Below, piece by piece: positions 1-10,031 of a DNA stretch of 64,000 bases. The notes under the pieces are model-generated. The model was not told the DNA's origin. It searched no databases and saw only the letters and a list, made by a program, of their open reading frames with translations. Source of the DNA: Parietaria judaica (Eukaryota; Streptophyta; Magnoliopsida; Rosales; Urticaceae); the NCBI GenBank assembly GCA_954871525.1, contig OX940870.1, positions 32,044,555 through 32,108,554 of the forward strand, read 5' to 3'. Each line of letters begins with the position of its first letter. Within the stretch, counting starts at the first letter, position 1. A program made the position numbers and the translations under genes.

Positions 1-109
1 TTTTAATTAACTATATGAAATTTAATTTAAATAATAAGATTAATATTAATATTTAATCCATGTTAAATTAATATTGTTAAATTAATATTAATATTCCATT
101 ATTTTTTAG

Positions 110-1162
110 GAAAATAGGTCGAGGAACCAATCCAACGACGTCGACCTCGATGATGATGAGGACGACGATGCGGATGATCCAAATCAAGGCGATGACGCCG
201 ACATCGCCGAGGAGGAGGAGGTTCCGGGATGTAGAGGTCTGCCCCCGCATCCGCCGCTGAGGAAGCAAAAGAAATTAATAGGTTTGTTGTGGCAGAACGA
301 CTTCCGGACTGAGTATAGATACAACTACTCCACCGGTTTGGAAGATAGGTCTGGAATTTGCGTCCACTGCGGCAAAGAATTTAAGGCCCATCCGAAGAGC
401 AACAGCAAATCCCGCATAATAAAGCACGCCGAGCGGTGCAAAAGGTTACATTGGGAGAAAGAGGTAAGTCATCTATCCGATGAAATATATAGGGAAGTTT
501 TGGCTGAGTGGGTTATACGTGATGATATGCCTATATCGGCGCCCGAGGGTGAAGGTTTTAATAAAATGATGATGAAGTTGGCGCCGATAAACTATAGGGA
601 AATCACGTATTATATAACCCACGAAACGATTCTAAATTTTTATGAAAAGCAAAGGGCCGATTTACAAGAAATGTTCCAACGATCTTCTTACAAATTTTCT
701 TTAACGTCGGATTGTTGGAAATGCCATGCTAATGATGACTATATTACCGTTGCATTATATGTTTTAAGCCGATGAGGGTTAGGCACACATCAGTATACCT
801 AGCCGAGGCTATCATAGAGGTTTTTTCGGATTGGAACCTCAAGGATAGAGTTGTTTCTATTACGTTAGATAACGCTAGTGCGCATGCCGGTGCCGTGGAA
901 ATAATGAAGGAAAGTTTTACCAATCTTAGGGATAATCATTTTCATCAAAGGTGTGCATGTCATATTATTAACTTGATTGTTCAATCTGGTATGAGTGTTA
1001 TTTCCGATAGTATCGCGAAAATAAGGAACGTTATTATATATATCCGATCATCTGCGCAACGTACTGTTTCTTGGGAAGATTGTTGCAGGACTAACAATTA
1101 CAGGATTAGAACGTTTCAACCGGACATGCCGTTCCGCTGAAACTCGACTTACATGATGTTGG
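110..1162 (+). pseudogene. hAT (Ac-like) transposase, 5' part, broken
   Basis: The frame opens after a likely 3' splice site (TTTTTTAG near 109). It encodes an acidic Asp/Glu-rich stretch, then a BED-type zinc finger (CVHCGKEF ... H, C near 360-440), then hAT core text (LTSDCWKC near 700; TLDNASAHAG near 865; HQRCACHIINLIVQ near 940). After codon 775 the frame shifts, and the residues expected between YVLSR and VRHTS are missing, so a small deletion plus frameshift is likely. A TGA at 1138-1140 stands where hAT proteins have Trp in the R-W-NSTY motif. The reading frame continues exactly across the Copia insertion into 10037, so both parts were one gene. It is a dead copy of a cut-and-paste transposase. 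Confidence 0.85.
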
Positions 1163-3906
1163 TGTTGGAAATCACGTCTCGGATTTCGTATAATTATCTC
1201 GATTTATACCTCCGAACCGTCCGGGTAACATTTAAAAAATTATTTTAAAGCGGAAAAAACTTTTTATCCGTATAACGGTCTGAATATCGGATAATAACCA
1301 TATCCCAAGATCTGATAAATATTATGCAATTTAATATTCATAACTCATTATTAATAAACTAGTCATAATAGGAAATAAATAGAAAGCAGTAAATGTTTGC
1401 ATTTATTAACCCAATGCATAAGGCCGTACCTCGTTTGACGATTTCCGGCTGCGCGCTCTGAGTCGGGCAGGGCTCCGCCGGTGCTGAGGGAATCTCCCGT
1501 GATCTTCCGGGATATTCTCCTGGAATCCTCGTACCGAAGCGTGGGCTTCGCCGGCAGGACTCCGTCGCAAAACTTTAACTGATGGTTCTTTTTAAGCTTC
1601 CGGAGAAATAGTCTCCTAAGCCGAACCAGAAGAAAGAGATCAGAGAGAAAATTCGCAGACCCTGAGGAAGAGGGAGAGTTCGAATTTTTCTCAGGGGAAA
1701 GGTGTGAAAAATGTGTAGAATGAGCCTCCTATTTATAGGCTCAAAACTGTAACCGAATTGGAGATATTCCCTCCCTAAATTCGAATTCCATTAATTAAAT
1801 ATAATTAATTATCTCAATCCAATGGTCCAGATTTAATCTCATCTAAATCCAATGGATATAATTAATTAGGGATTTAATTAAATAAGAAAGATTTAGATAA
1901 ATCAAAAATCCAATCTTATCTTCTTATCATTATAAAATTCGAATTACAATATATATATATATATATATATATAATTCGAATTATTATTATCTAGATCCAA
2001 CGGTTGAGATGATTCTTAAAACCGATCTAATGGATCAAATTAGTTTAGGATAAAAAGATTTATTAAAAACATTTTTCGAATTTATCCTTAAACCATAATT
2101 CGAATATATATATATATATATATAATTAATCAATTTTCAATCCGACGGTAAAGATAGAATCTTAGACCGATCCAACGGATACAATTAATTAATCAAATTT
2201 GAAAAATATAACTTGGTCACCAAGTTATTAATTTCGAATTTATTAATATCCTAATCCAACGGTTGATACTAAATCATAACCGATCCAATGGATAATATTG
2301 ATTTTAGGGATTTGCCAAAATACCAAAACATTTGGTACTTATGCCGCAAATATAGAAATACCAAATCATGCCATTTGAATTTAACTAGGGTTTCATATAA
2401 CAAACCCTAATTCGAATTTACACATATTAATATATATAAATATATATTTTCATTTATTAATATAAATCTATTAATTATTAATTAATTATTAATAAGATAT
2501 TAATAATTAAATCCAAATAATTAAATTATATTAATAAATCCTGATCTCAATATCACACATAAAAATGTCATGGTGCCACACCATCATTTAAATTCATGAC
2601 ATGTGATTTAATTTCAAAGTTTATCGAACCGATCACAAACTTAGAAAATTCATAAATCACTAACCGTAAGTCGAAATGACTTGGTTCAAAAAGCAAAGCT
2701 GCTTAGAATTTAATTTCCAACAACATGGTGCTTATAGAAAATCTAAATTCTAACTTTCTTTTTGTCAGTTAATTTCGTGTACCAAAATGTGATACTTTTG
2801 CCACGCCTACGATAAAACTATCTGATGTCTGACACAGACCTTTCAGTTTTATAAGTCAAGCCAAATGATTAAACATTATCCAGAATGTATTTTAATCACG
2901 TACGTATCATCCGTTACGGAGCTATCCTGGGGACCATGGACCCGTATCACTTAAGCTCCAACGAACTGCTAGTTGTTCGTCAAACCTCGAAGTGATTCCA
3001 CTATAGACCCGAGGCTGCACTCTTTAGTGATACGGTATATATTATTCCCTTTATAATAGCAGGGTGTCCATTGATACAATCAAATTCAGGTTATTGATCT
3101 TTCACTTGATGATTCATAAATGAGCATGCGGTTTTTACCGTTATGCCCCTCATTGTATTTTCATCCTTGACTCAGTCAGTAATATCATGAGTAATCCACT
3201 TATGGTTTCGATTCATAAGTTGCGCATGGATATCTCTCACTTCTCACCACCGACAATCAAGGGAATCATCATCACTCTAAAGAGAGCTGTGTGATGCCCA
3301 TGTCTATGACCAAGCTACCCTTACTGCTAACTTTCATGTTCCTAAAATAATAGTGTTGGGAACATCGGTAATATTTCGTATTCTTTAACGGTTAAATCAA
3401 AGAACAATCAAGTCAGCAGCTTGGACTCAAGATCACTCAGGACTTAGATCGAATATCCATTTGATCATCTACTAGTGACTCAACTCCAAGTTATCAGTGA
3501 CGATCTTATATGATAACTTCCGGAGTTTAAGTCAGGTCCAATCCAGTATGAAGACACTCCATACTTAATGCACTTCTAGTGAGTGTGACACACACAAAAT
3601 CCAGAATAGGATTATCACTTAGTCACATTAATGACCTTATACGATTAATGGGCTCCCACCCAGTTGATCAGGTCACGGACATTTTAAGTTCATTTATTAT
3701 GATTATTAATTCTTCCTCACATTGACTCTGTTGTGATAACAATAACATAATTGCATCCTTCATGAACTAAGGAATCAAACATTCTATTTTACTCTACCAG
3801 AAACTATAATAAGATTATCATAATAAGCATCATCTTTATTCAACGACTTGTCATAATCTTTTACAAATGGATAAAACATCTTGTTTAAGGACACACATGT
3901 CCAACA
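1163..3906 (-). repeat. 3' LTR of the Copia element
   Basis: This 2744-bp direct repeat matches 7267-10031 along its length, with TG...CA ends. It abuts truncated RT coding sequence at 3907 with no polypurine tract between. An (AT)n run at about 1949-1972 is roughly half the length of the one in the other LTR. LTRs of 2.7 kb are long for Copia elements. Confidence 0.93.
1729..1738 (-). promoter_or_regulatory. TATA box in the 3' LTR
   Basis: On the minus strand this reads CTATAAATAG, a close match to a plant TATA box. A pyrimidine/CA-rich stretch suitable for transcription start follows. The same element is at 7834-7843 in the 5' LTR. In this LTR it could drive readout into hAT sequence to the left. 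Confidence 0.5.
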
Positions 3907-4507
3907 GCACGAACCCTTCTGGTTGGTCCATATAGATGTTTTCGTCAATGTACCCGTTCAGGAATGCGGTTTTGACGTCCATCTGCCAAATCTCATAATT
4001 GAGACTACAGGCTATGGCCATGAGAATCCGGATGGACTTGTACTTAGCGACTGGAGCGAAGGTCTCATCGAAATCAATACCTTCCCTCTGGGTAAAACCG
4101 TTTGCCACTAGTCTAGCCTTGAAGGTTTCAACCTTCCCGTCCACTCCTCTCTTTCGCTTGTATACCCACTTACAGACAACGGTTTTGAAACCATCCGGTA
4201 AGTTTACAAGTTCCCAGACTTCATTAGAATCCATTGATTCTATTTCTTGGTTCATGGCTTCCTGCCATTCTCCCTTATCAGGATCCTCCATAGCTTGTTT
4301 GTAGCCTATGGGATCTTCAACACTAGTGTCTGTGACAGCTAGGTGAAATTCCAACTGGGTGTGCTCGTAGCGCTCAACAGGTCTTTTGAACCTCCCACTA
4401 CGTCTGAGTACCCCTTGGTTCTGATTTGGGACCGTGGTTTCGGCACTCTCTTTGATAACAGACACTGTTATCTTATATTCGTGACATCCTGTCACTTGGT
4501 TCAACAA
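3907..4507 (-). pseudogene. Copia pol fragment (N-terminal reverse transcriptase)
   Basis: On the minus strand the frame encodes the linker before RT (RRSGRFKRPVERY), then the start of Copia reverse transcriptase: WQEAMNQEIESM, VCKWVYKRKR, KARLVANGFTQ, FAPVAK, QMDVKTAFLNG and YMDQPEGFV. The frame then runs straight into LTR sequence at 3906, so the catalytic YVDD box, RNase H and everything downstream are missing. The aspartate of QMDVKTAFL, one of the RT metal ligands, is present. A Met near the fragment start is not a natural start, because protease and integrase should lie between it and Gag and have been deleted. It is not a working enzyme. Confidence 0.9.
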
Positions 4508-4717
4508 TTATTTTTGCATTTGCCTTTGATTTCCTTCAAAGAATTTGTCATTATTATGATCAAACCCTCTTTCACAAAAGAACTCAGATATTTACTCAAT
4601 ATTGCATGGGATCAAGGATGAATTTTACTAAAAAAATTAAAAAATGAAAGGTTTTCAAATCGCCTTTCATGAGATCCTTACAATAAACAAATGAGTAAAT
4701 AAAAAAAAAAGAGTTTC

Positions 4718-4723
4718 TTTATT
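4718..4723 (-). terminator. Possible early polyadenylation signal after Gag
   Basis: On the minus strand CACAATAAAG lies about 50 nt past the stop codon that would end a spliced Gag message, and about 145 nt past the stop of the unspliced Gag frame. AATAAA is the canonical signal. With the upstream intron it would make a compact Gag-only transcript end. Confidence 0.4.
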
Positions 4724-4783
4724 GTGCCAAAATGTATCTCCGAGACTCTCGGACGACTTCCAGCAATTACTCCTTAGCTGCTT

Positions 4784-4884
4784 CTGAAAAACAAAGAATG
4801 TCACATGTTTCAGTTTTAGATCTTTGGAGAAAAGACTTTCTAAAACAAATGTGTGATAAGTAAATTATCATGTGAGACACTCAC
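4784..4884 (-). other. Predicted 101-nt intron at the end of gag (short-GAG type)
   Basis: The minus strand reads ACCG|GTGAGTGT at the donor (exon end 4885). The acceptor is TTTGTTTTTCAG|AAGC (exon resumes at 4783). Both match plant splice consensus well and the intron is AT-rich. Joining keeps frame for five codons and then meets TAA at 4769-4767, so a spliced transcript would carry a Gag with a changed C-terminus. Arabidopsis Ty1/Copia elements such as EVADE make a spliced, early-terminated short-GAG RNA with this design. The intron here is inferred from sequence only. Confidence 0.55.
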
Positions 4885-5716
4885 CGGTTTCATTCTTCTT
4901 TTCATTTTGGAACTTGGGACAATCTCTTTTCCAATGTCCCGTTTCCTTGCAAAGGAAGCATTTTCCTTTCTGAGCAGCTTTCTTGCTTTCCGTCTTTGGC
5001 TGGAAATTCTTCCCCCATTTCTTCTTAGGACCGAGCCTTTTCTTCATCATCGAGTTTTTGGAAGAAGAACCTTTCTTGAACATTACGTTCAATTCAGATT
5101 TCTTCTTAACCAAACCCGAGATGTCCTCAAAGGTTTGCAACTCATTAATCAACTGTGTCAAACCATATTTAAGTTTGTTCATAATGTAGTTGCTAGTGAA
5201 TGGAATGAACTCAGGTGACTGCGAGTTAAGAATGATGCTGATCTGAGATTTCTCATCCACCACGGCCCCATGCAGCTCCGCCTCATTGAACCAATTGGTC
5301 ATACTCATGACATGGTCACGAACATATGTCCCTGGTTTCATTTTGGCATTCATGTAGCGACAAGTCGCTTCATGTTGAGCTTGCTCAGACTGCTTTGCAT
5401 ACATACCTTGGAGAGATTCCATGATATCATAAGCAGCGTCCTTTTCCTCTAGCTTGACTCTCAGTGAATCAGTCATGCTAGCCAGCATATATGCCTTAGC
5501 ACGATTGTTTGCATGAATCCAAGAGTCATAGAGTTCCTTTACACCTTTGGCGCTGTTAGCAGCCGGTGAAGGGGGACATTCAGCAGTGAGAACAAAACGT
5601 ATGTTTTCACTGATCAAGACAATGTTAATGTTGCTCTTCCATTTTGGAAAGTTACTTCCGGTGAGAGTGTTGTTCGAAAGCAGTGACATGATAGGATTGG
5701 ACATTTTAACTGGCAT
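4868..5716 (-). CDS. Copia Gag (nucleocapsid/capsid) protein
   Basis: This intact 282-residue frame is Copia Gag, the structural protein that packages element RNA into virus-like particles in the cytoplasm. The N-terminal half has the family's opening (LTGSNFPKWKSNI) and helical capsid region (ANNRAKAYMLASM, AYDIMESLQGMY). A basic tract follows (MMKKRLGPKKKWGKNFQPK), then a CCHC zinc knuckle (CFLCKETGHWKRDC, near residues 254-267) that binds RNA. The start is the first Met after the leader; a second Met four codons on (MSNPIM) is equally possible. The frame stops a dozen residues past the knuckle instead of running into protease. Intact Gag next to a ruined pol suggests Gag was kept or that the pol loss is recent. 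Confidence 0.9.
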   Translation of the reverse strand: MPVKMSNPIMSLLSNNTLTGSNFPKWKSNINIVLISENIRFVLTAECPPSPAANSAKGVKELYDSWIHANNRAKAYMLASMTDSLRVKLEEKDAAYDIMESLQGMYAKQSEQAQHEATCRYMNAKMKPGTYVRDHVMSMTNWFNEAELHGAVVDEKSQISIILNSQSPEFIPFTSNYIMNKLKYGLTQLINELQTFEDISGLVKKKSELNVMFKKGSSSKNSMMKKRLGPKKKWGKNFQPKTESKKAAQKGKCFLCKETGHWKRDCPKFQNEKKNETGECLT

Positions 5717-5873
5717 TGAAAAAGAAACTTATTAAACTTTATTATAGGTAGAATGTTTTAGAAAAATATTTTATTTGAAATAGTTACATGATGCAAACAT
5801 GAACTGGGTAAAACGTTAAATGAAACCCTTTAACTATTTCATGATAATTTAACCGACTGTACACGTCGTTGCC

Positions 5874-6234
5874 GTCCTTAGTGGCATGGTCACTCTAGGG
5901 TGACTCGCGGTATCAACCGTGTAGTTTGGTTAAACTAAGTTTTAGTCATAAACTTAATTAATATTCATAACAAGAACCACCAAGTTTTCTATGATTATTA
6001 ACTATCACCATAGACGGTCAGGAAGCACCAACTTCCGTGCAAGCTTAACCCATTATTTTTGGTTCTCAGGATCCTCTTGGAAACGTCGTCCTTAGGGAAT
6101 GGTCACACTAGGGTGACTCGCGGTCCATTTCCAAGATTCCTCCGTCCCCATATTCTTTTGGAACTATCACGTTGTCAAACCTTCCACAAGCACACCTTCC
6201 TTAGGGAATGGACACACTAGGGTGACTCGAGGCG
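5874..6234 (-). repeat. Three spaced copies of a hairpin repeat in the leader
   Basis: Copies lie at about 5874-5910, 6087-6123 and 6198-6234. The plus-strand core is GGTCACACTAGGGTGACTCG, preceded by TCCTTAGGGAATG in copies two and three (copy one reads TCCTTAGTGGCATG). The core holds inverted arms GTCAC/GTGAC around a 5-6 nt loop. Copy three has GGACAC in place of GGTCAC, weakening its stem. Confidence 0.75.
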
Positions 6235-6789
6235 GTGTGGTCAGCAGACCTTGTGTTAGTAATAATGGAGACCTTTGATGTATTCTATACTTGCCATTGT
6301 TTTTAGGAGATACCGTTTTTTCTTTCTTTTACTAAGTTATAAAAACTTAATATATAAACTATTAATGACACATTAAAAGTTTATATTTTGGATTTATTTA
6401 TTACGACACGTAATTAAATAAGCCCCTTTTATTGTGTTTATTATTTTGTCGATAGTGATAGATCAATTCGTACGCTCTCCAGGTCGATGGGAAAGGTCCT
6501 AACCGGTCACCAAGAAGTGGATGGTGAACCGGCCCCACTTTTGATTCCCTATTCCTTAGGCAAGATCGTACGATTGAAATTTTTCCGACTCATAATAAAC
6601 ACATTTACATTTACTCTTTATTATTTATATCTATCCTAAATATGACATATTAATAATGATCCAACATAGACACTATGTTTAAGGGTTATGAAAATAGGTC
6701 ATAATAAATTATATCTATGATGAATATAATTAATTATTTCTAGGGATCCGGGTCGGAATAAATTCCGACCCATAATTAAAAATTATGTA

Positions 6790-7095
6790 CGTGGGCCCTC
6801 CGGGCCTAAGCCCGGGCCCACGTCCCTAGGAGACGCCACGCCCAACCAGCCGAAGAGGCCAGGGTAGCGCCCACCTCGTGCTGGGCCCGCAGGCCCATTC
6901 CGCTGCAGGCAGCGTGGGCCACAGGCCAGAGCGCGAGGCCCAGGCGCTGCGCGCCAGGGCAACCCGCAAGGGTCTCGCCCTGGCGTGGGCTTCGCTACGG
7001 GCCTGGCCCGTGGCGACTAGGGTTTTGACCCTGGGGCTGCAGCGGCAGCCCCTGGTCAACCCTTGCCACGAGCTGAGCTGCGCCTAACAGCCCGG
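6790..7095. other. GC-rich block in the Copia leader
   Basis: About 300 bp of very GC-rich sequence (many GGGCCC, CAGGCC and GCGCG words) sits in an otherwise AT-rich element. It contains short near-repeats and inverted words such as GGGCCC at both ends. I recognise no gene in it. It may be a structured RNA region of the leader or a captured host fragment. Confidence 0.5.
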
Positions 7096-7250
7096 CCATT
7101 TTTCCGGTCCGTTTTTTCGGGTCGGGAATTAATTAAATTAATATTAAAATATCTAGAAATAAATTTCAATTTTAATTATTAATTTATTCATCAAATAATT
7201 CTGTCTTTAAACCCATTAATCAAATTACGTAATTATTTATCCTTGAACTA

Positions 7251-7264
7251 TGGCTCTGATACCA
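7251..7264 (-). other. Primer-binding site (initiator Met-tRNA)
   Basis: On the minus strand TGGTATCAGAGCCA lies two bases inside the right LTR. It is complementary to the 3' end of plant initiator methionine tRNA, the usual primer for Copia reverse transcription. It fixes the element's orientation. Confidence 0.93.
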
Positions 7265-7266
7265 AT

Positions 7267-8050
7267 TGTTGGAAATCACGTCTCGGATTTCGTATAATTA
7301 TCTCTATTTATACCTCCGAACCGTCCGAGTAACATTTAAAAAATTATTTTAAAGCGGAAATAATAACCATATCCGTATAACGGTCTGAATATCGGATAAT
7401 AACCATATCCCAAGATCTGAAAAATATTATGCAATTTAATATTCATAACTCATTATTAATAAACTAGTCATAATAGGAAATAAATAGAAAGCAGTAAATG
7501 TTTGCATTTATTAACCCAATGCATAAGGCCGTACCTCGTTTGACGATTTCCGGCTGCGCGCTCTGAGTCGGGCAGGGCTCCGCCGGTGCTGAGGGAATCT
7601 CCCGTGATCTTCCGGGATATTCTCCTGGAATCCTCGTACCGAAGCGTGGGCTTCGCCGGCAGGACTCCATCGCAAAACTTTAACTGATGGTTCTTTTTAA
7701 GCTTTCGGAGAAATAGTCTCCTAAGCCGAACCAGAAGAAAGAGATCAGAGAGAAAATTCGCAGACCCTGAGGAAGAGGGAGAATTCGAATTTTTCTCAGG
7801 GGAAAGGTGTGAAAAATGTGTAGAATGAGTCTCCTATTTATAGGCTCAAAACTGTAACCGAATTGGAGATATTCCCTCCCTAAATTCGAATTCCATTAAT
7901 TAAATATAATTAATTATCTCAATCCAATGGTCCAGATTTAATCTCATCTAAATCCAATGGATATAATTAATTAGGGATTTAATTAAATAAGAAAGATTTA
8001 GATAAATTAAAAATCCAATCTTATCTTCTTATCATTATAAAATTCGAATT

Positions 8051-8103
<53 letters not shown>

Positions 8104-10031
8104 CGAATTATTATTATCTAGATCCAACGGTTGAGATGATTCTTAAAACCGATCTAATGGATCAAATTAGTTTAGGATAAAAAGATTTATTAAAAACATT
8201 TTTCGAATTTATCCTTAAACCATAATTCGAATATATATATATATATATAATTAATCAATTTTCAATCCGACGGTAAAGATTAAATCTTAGACCGATCCAA
8301 CGGATACAATTAATTAATCAAATTCGATAAATAGAACTTGGTCACCAAGTTATTAATTTTGAATTTATCAATATCCTAATCAAACGGTTGATACTAAATC
8401 ATAACCGATCCAATGGATAATATTGATTTTAGGGATTTGCCAAAATACCAAAATATTTGGTACTTATGCCGCAAATATAGAAATACCAAATCATGCTATT
8501 CGAATTTAACTAGGGTTTCATATAACAAACCCTAATTCGAATTTACACATATTAATATATATAAATATATATTTTCATTTATTAATATAAATCTATTAAT
8601 TATTAATTAATTATTAATAAGATATTAATAATTAAATCTAAATAATTAAATTATATTAGTAAATCCTGATCTCAATATCACACATAAAAATGTCATGGTG
8701 CCACACCATCATTTAAATTCGTGACATGTGATTTAATTTCAAAGTTTATCGAACCGATCACAAACTTAGAAAATCCATAAATCACTAACCGTAAGTCGAA
8801 ATGACTTGGTTCAAAAAGCAAAGCTGCTAAGAATTTAATTTCCAACAACATGGTGCTGATAGAAAATCTAAATTCTAAATTTCTTTTTGTCAGTTAATTT
8901 CGTGTACCAAAATGTGATACTTTTGCCACGCCAACGATAAAACTATCTGATGTCTGACACAGACCTTTCAGTTTTATAAGTCAAGCCAAATGATTAAACA
9001 TTATCCAGAATGTATTTTAATCACGTACGTATCATCCGTTACGGAGCTATCCTGGGGACCATGGACCCGTATCACTTAAGCTCCAACGAACTGCTAGTTG
9101 TTCGTCAAACCTCGAAGTGATTCCACTATAGACCCGATGCTACACTCTTTAGTGATACGGTATATATTATTCCCTTTATAATAGCAGGGTGTCCATTGAT
9201 ACAATCAAATTCGGGTTATTGATCTTTCACTTGATGATTCATAAATGAGCAGGCGGTTTTTACCGTTATGCCCCTCATTGTATTTTCATCCTTGACTCAG
9301 TCAGTAATATCATGAGTAACCCACTTATGGTTTCGATTCATAAGTTGCGCATGGGTATCTCTCACTTCTCACCACCGACAATCAAGGAAATCATCATCAC
9401 TCTAAAGAGAGTTGTGTGATGCCCATGTCTATGACCAAGCTACCCTTACTGCTGCCTTTCATGTTCCCAAAATAATAGTGTTGGGAACAGCGGTAATATT
9501 TCGTATTCTTTAACGGTTAAATCAAAGAACAATCAAGTCAGCAGCTTGGACTCAAGATCACTCAGGACTTAGATCGAATATCCATTTGATCATCTACTAG
9601 TGACTCAACTCCAAGTTATCAGTGACGATCTTATATGATAACTTCCGGAGTTTAAGTCAGGTCCAGTCCAGTATGAAGACACTGCATACTTAATGCACTT
9701 CTAGTGAGTGTGACACACACAAAATCCAGAATAGGATTATCACTTAGTCACATTAATGACCTTATACGATTAATGGGCTCCCACCCAGTTGATCAGGTCA
9801 CGGACATTTTAAGTTCATTTATTATGATTATTAATTCTTCCTCACATTGACTCTGTTGTGATAACAATAACATAATTGCATCCTTCATGAACTAAGGAAT
9901 CAAACATTCTATTTTACTCTACCAGAAACTATAATAAGATTATCATAATAAGCATCATCTTTATTCAACGACTTGTCATAATCTTTTACAAATGGATAAA
10001 ATATCTTGTTTAAGGACACACATGTCCAACA
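7267..10031 (-). repeat. 5' LTR of the Copia element
   Basis: This 2765-bp LTR has TG...CA ends and is followed on the minus strand by the PBS. It is collinear with 1163-3906. The main length difference is the longer (AT)n run at about 8053-8101. Scattered single-base differences are visible, roughly one per hundred bases in stretches compared by eye. Confidence 0.93.
7834..7843 (-). promoter_or_regulatory. TATA box of the Copia 5' LTR
   Basis: The minus strand reads CTATAAATAG, identical to the copy at 1729-1738. It is the probable core promoter for the full-length element RNA and lies about 570 bp before the LTR/leader junction. Confidence 0.55.

Larger units (their letters stand above)
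5717..7250 (-). other. Long non-coding leader of the Copia element
   Basis: About 1.5 kb lies between the PBS and the Gag start. It holds three copies of a hairpin-forming repeat (5874-6234), a further inverted repeat (6496-6536) and a GC-rich block (6790-7095), otherwise AT-rich sequence. No convincing coding frame is present; the frames on both strands of the GC block are a composition effect. Confidence 0.7.
1163..10031 (-). mobile_element. Non-autonomous Ty1/Copia LTR retrotransposon, minus strand
   Basis: The element begins TGTTGG and ends CCAACA. It is flanked by the 5-bp target duplication GTTGG (1158-1162 and 10032-10036) and lies inside the hAT transposase gene. Two LTRs of 2744 and 2765 bp bracket a 3360-bp interior. 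The primer-binding site next to the right LTR is complementary to initiator Met-tRNA, which fixes the orientation as minus. The interior has a long leader, an intact Gag frame and only the N-terminal part of reverse transcriptase. Protease, integrase, the rest of RT, RNase H and the polypurine tract are absent. It cannot transpose alone but keeps Gag, LTR promoters and the PBS. The LTRs differ at few positions in the stretches compared by eye, apart from an (AT)n length change, suggesting a fairly recent insertion. Confidence 0.93.

Noticed and set aside
6826..7087. Overlapping open frames on both strands of the GC-rich Copia leader block
   Set aside because: Open frames on both strands follow from few AT-rich stop codons in GC-rich DNA; no protein family signature is visible.
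7464..7670. 68-residue frame within the Copia LTR
   Set aside because: It is present in LTR sequence only and has no domain signature; the other LTR copy carries changes in it.
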